A stretch of 64,000 nt of DNA from Terriglobia bacterium (GTDB lineage: Bacteria; Acidobacteriota; Terriglobia; Terriglobales; Acidobacteriaceae), in NCBI GenBank assembly GCA_020073165.1, contig JAIQFP010000009.1, forward strand, positions 83,221 to 147,220, written 5' to 3'. Shown one piece after another: positions 62,391-64,000 of the stretch. The translations under genes were made by a program, and so were the position numbers. How positions within the stretch are numbered: position 1 is the stretch's first letter; every line of letters starts with the position of its first letter. The notes beneath the pieces are model-generated. The model was not told the origin of the DNA. It was given only the letters and a program-made list of their open reading frames with translations, and did not search any database.

Positions 62391-62680
62391 ATTCATCCTC
62401 TCTCCCGTAGACAAGTATTCGTGTGCCTCCTCCCACTTGGGGGACGCAAACCACGTTGGTAATTTGCTGATACGCCGCCCCAAGCACTGCGCGGCTGGCT
62501 GGATGCTGCCTCGTTCCCGGATAGCGGCCCTATCATGCACCCAATGCCGCAGAAAGCAAAATGTTTTTCGGGGACACAGCCCTGGGGGTGCCGCAACTTT
62601 AACGGCTCGCCTTTCGACTGAGCGCTTCCTTGACACGCCGGCCTCTTCCCGCGCAGCATGCCCTCGACGGAGGAATCGCA

Positions 62681-63205
62681 ATGGAACCAACCAAAGATCC
62701 ATTTCTTGACCGGATGGGCATGGCTCACCTGGCCAGCCCCAAGGCGCTTCTAGGCAAGAAGGGCGGGCCCATGCTTCAGGAGTTCAGAGACTTTGCGTTG
62801 CGCGGCAACATGTTGGATATGGCCGTGGGCATCATCATTGGCGCGGCTTTCGGAAGGATTGTAAGCTCCTTTGTGACCGACATCCTGATGCCGCCCATTG
62901 GCTTGTTAACCGGTCACTCGGATTTTTCCAACAAGTTCGTCAATCTGTCGGGCAAGGCCTACGCCACCCTCGCTGAGGCCAAGGCCGCCGGCGCTGCCAC
63001 GATCAATTACGGCGTGTTTCTCAATGCAGCCTTTGACTTCCTGCTGGTGGCCTTTGCCGTCTTCATGCTGATCCGCCAGGTGAATCGGCTGAAGGGCGCC
63101 GAGAAGCCAGCCCGGCCTACCACCAAGGACTGTCCATACTGTTTCTCGGCGATTTCCATTAAAGCTACGCGTTGTCCGCATTGCACCTCGGCGATAGTGG
63201 CGTGA
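62681..63205 (+). CDS. mscL: Large-conductance mechanosensitive channel MscL with zinc ribbon
   Basis: 174 residues. Core Msc[21 protein letters not shown] (TM1 with the pore constriction), [17 protein letters not shown], and TM2 [20 protein letters not shown]. The C terminus adds a zinc ribbon, C-x2-C ... C-x2-C in [20 protein letters not shown]. The start at 62681 has GGAGGA 6 bases upstream and adds 30 residues before the usual MLQEFRDF start at 62771. Opens on membrane tension to release solutes. The last 41 bases overlap the convergent DUF1697 gene. Confidence 0.93.
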   Translation: MEPTKDPFLDRMGMAHLASPKALLGKKGGPMLQEFRDFALRGNMLDMAVGIIIGAAFGRIVSSFVTDILMPPIGLLTGHSDFSNKFVNLSGKAYATLAEAKAAGAATINYGVFLNAAFDFLLVAFAVFMLIRQVNRLKGAEKPARPTTKDCPYCFSAISIKATRCPHCTSAIVA

Positions 63206-63722
63206 GGTCCTCCAGCTTCGCCGCCATCTCCGCCAGCTTGGCCACGGTATTCAGGTTGCGCCCGGTGCCGGATGCGGCGGCGGGAATGCGCAACCTGGAT
63301 TGTCCCTGCCCATTGGGGTAGTAGACATAGACCTCGCGCTTGCCTAGCCGGATCTCTTCGTCTTTTCTCGACGCTACCGTCTTCAAGGTGTCGCTGGCAG
63401 GCGGCGCGTCCAGGAAAAAGGCCAGCGTCTTGTTGGCAGGCTTGCCGGGAAACGGATTCCGCGCCAGCACCTCGGCCATTTCGGCTGCGGTACGCACAAA
63501 GACGGATATCGGTCTGCCGGCGTGGCTCTCCAGGGCAGATTCCAACGCCGCCTTCACCGCGGCTTCGCGTTTCTTGCTGGTGAAAACTACGTTTCCGCTG
63601 GCAATGTAAGTCTGGACGCTGGCGCAGCCGGCCTTCTCGCACAACTGCTTGAGATCGGCCATGGACAGCCGGACCGTATTCATCAGATTGACTGCGCGCA
63701 GCAGGGCGATGTAAGCGGGCAT
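63165..63722 (-). CDS. DUF1697 family protein
   Basis: 185 residues from the ATG at 63722. DUF1697 signature: [36 protein letters not shown], and [16 protein letters not shown]. Cytoplasmic, function unknown. Its 3' end overlaps mscL by 41 bases on the opposite strand. An upstream ATG at 63770 adds 16 non-conserved residues. Confidence 0.88.
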   Translation of the reverse strand: MPAYIALLRAVNLMNTVRLSMADLKQLCEKAGCASVQTYIASGNVVFTSKKREAAVKAALESALESHAGRPISVFVRTAAEMAEVLARNPFPGKPANKTLAFFLDAPPASDTLKTVASRKDEEIRLGKREVYVYYPNGQGQSRLRIPAAASGTGRNLNTVAKLAEMAAKLEDLTPLSPRCNADNA

Positions 63723-63790
63723 GAGATTTGCAGGTCGGCAGATTATAAGTCCAGTGAGTGGCGCATGCACGACCCGTGAACGGCCGGGGA

Positions 63791-63830
63791 CATCCCTGAC
63801 ATTTTAGACTGGGCACATCCCTGACATTTT
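63791..63830. repeat. 15-base direct repeats at a probable IS end
   Basis: CATCCCTGACATTTT occurs at 63791-63805 and 63816-63830. The first lies outside the transposase-like stop codon, the second covers its last codons (read on the minus strand as KMSGMCPV). Such repeats fit the terminal region of an IS481-like element, as I remember them. Confidence 0.5.
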
Positions 63831-64000
63831 TTCCTCCACTTCGGTAAGGGGATGGGGTGCAGGGGAAGGGGAGCTTTTTCCCCCTTCCCCTGCCTCATCC
63901 ATGGAAAAGCTGCCTTGTTTCGGCAAAGGCGTAATGCGCCGGTGCCAGCTGTCGAACTGGGCCAGAGGGATCTGCGCGAAGTAGATCGTGAACCAACGAT
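63804..64000 (-). CDS. C-terminal tail of a probable IS transposase (partial)
   Basis: 64 codons running off the right edge. Reads RWFTIYFAQIPLAQFDSWHR, RITPLPKQGSFSMDEAGEGG, then a Ser/Pro-rich stretch and EVEEKMSGMCPV to the TAA at 63804-63806. The KVSGM/KMSGM-CPV ending with repeats right after is, from memory, typical of IS481-like or related integrase-type transposases. A 20-bp hairpin is inserted in the coding sequence at 63850-63900. Without the rest of the gene the family is uncertain. Confidence 0.5.
   Translation of the reverse strand, partial: RWFTIYFAQIPLAQFDSWHRRITPLPKQGSFSMDEAGEGGKSSPSPAPHPLTEVEEKMSGMCPV
63850..63900. repeat. Long GC-rich hairpin in the transposase tail
   Basis: GGATGGGGTGCAGGGGAAGG and its near-complement CCTTCCCCTGCCTCATCC form a stem of about 20 bp with one or two mismatches around GGAGCTTTTTC. 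It encodes the low-complexity part of the transposase tail and may be a palindromic repeat inserted into it. Confidence 0.55.

Noticed and set aside
1..64000. CRISPR arrays, rRNA genes, phage modules, riboswitches.
   Set aside because: No regularly spaced repeats, no rRNA sequence, no phage genes and no riboswitch core were found when reading the window.

Overview
The window is about 60% GC and reads as a chromosomal contig of an Acidobacteriota (Terriglobia / Koribacter-like) bacterium. This is inferred from family content, not a database search: an Oar-type TonB-dependent receptor with an N-terminal carboxypeptidase-regulatory-like domain, a sortilin/BNR-repeat exoprotein, a TPR-secretin with two GspG-like pseudopilins, many TPR proteins, and short palindromic repeats scattered between genes.

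Layout. 1-4.9 kb (minus): a housekeeping run rimO-yacG-pgpA-(TIG/NHL propeller)-cinA-thpR. 5.1-8.1 kb: a small outer-membrane barrel and a TgpA-like transglutaminase. 8.2-10 kb: the SRP RNA gene ffs, then fabH with a TTG start and a hotdog thioesterase. 10-15.6 kb (minus): an M1-peptidase-like protein with a ruined active site, a GT39 membrane glycosyltransferase, a CYTH protein, and a DedA-rhodanese fusion whose active-site loop is interrupted by an in-frame TGA. 16-22.5 kb: ridA, polyprenyl diphosphate synthase, yajQ, tatD, metG, larC. 22.7-27.6 kb: argS, a secreted hypothetical, pepA, smpB. 27.9-31.2 kb: secretin plus two pseudopilins. 31.2-34.3 kb: hutU-hutI. 34.5-37.5 kb: tRNA-Phe followed by a patchy stress region (Dps, alpha/beta hydrolase) with truncated genes and a 58-aa protein. 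37.5-41.4 kb: PhoU, a metallophosphoesterase overlapping a GT2 glycosyltransferase, GH1 beta-glucosidase. 41.4-47.1 kb: tetR and an RND efflux pair, then a cytochrome c. 47.2-56.1 kb: a BNR exoprotein and a five-gene minus-strand cluster (TPR protein, small membrane protein, two AlkP-superfamily hydrolases, a protein with three 41-residue repeats). 56.2-64 kb: a frameshifted LacI regulator, the TonB receptor, a multicopper oxidase, MscL with a zinc ribbon, a DUF1697 protein, and the tail of a probable transposase.

The most interesting signal is at 14550-15518. A full rhodanese domain continues in frame beyond a TGA codon placed where related DedA-rhodanese fusions, as I recall them, have a cysteine. 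A short hairpin with a G in its loop lies just downstream, as expected of a bacterial SECIS. This is a candidate membrane selenoprotein; a nonsense mutation or sequence error cannot be excluded from this window. Other leads are the pseudo-peptidase with TPRs, the AlkP/TPR/41-residue-repeat cluster, and a dispersed palindrome inserted in frame inside argS.
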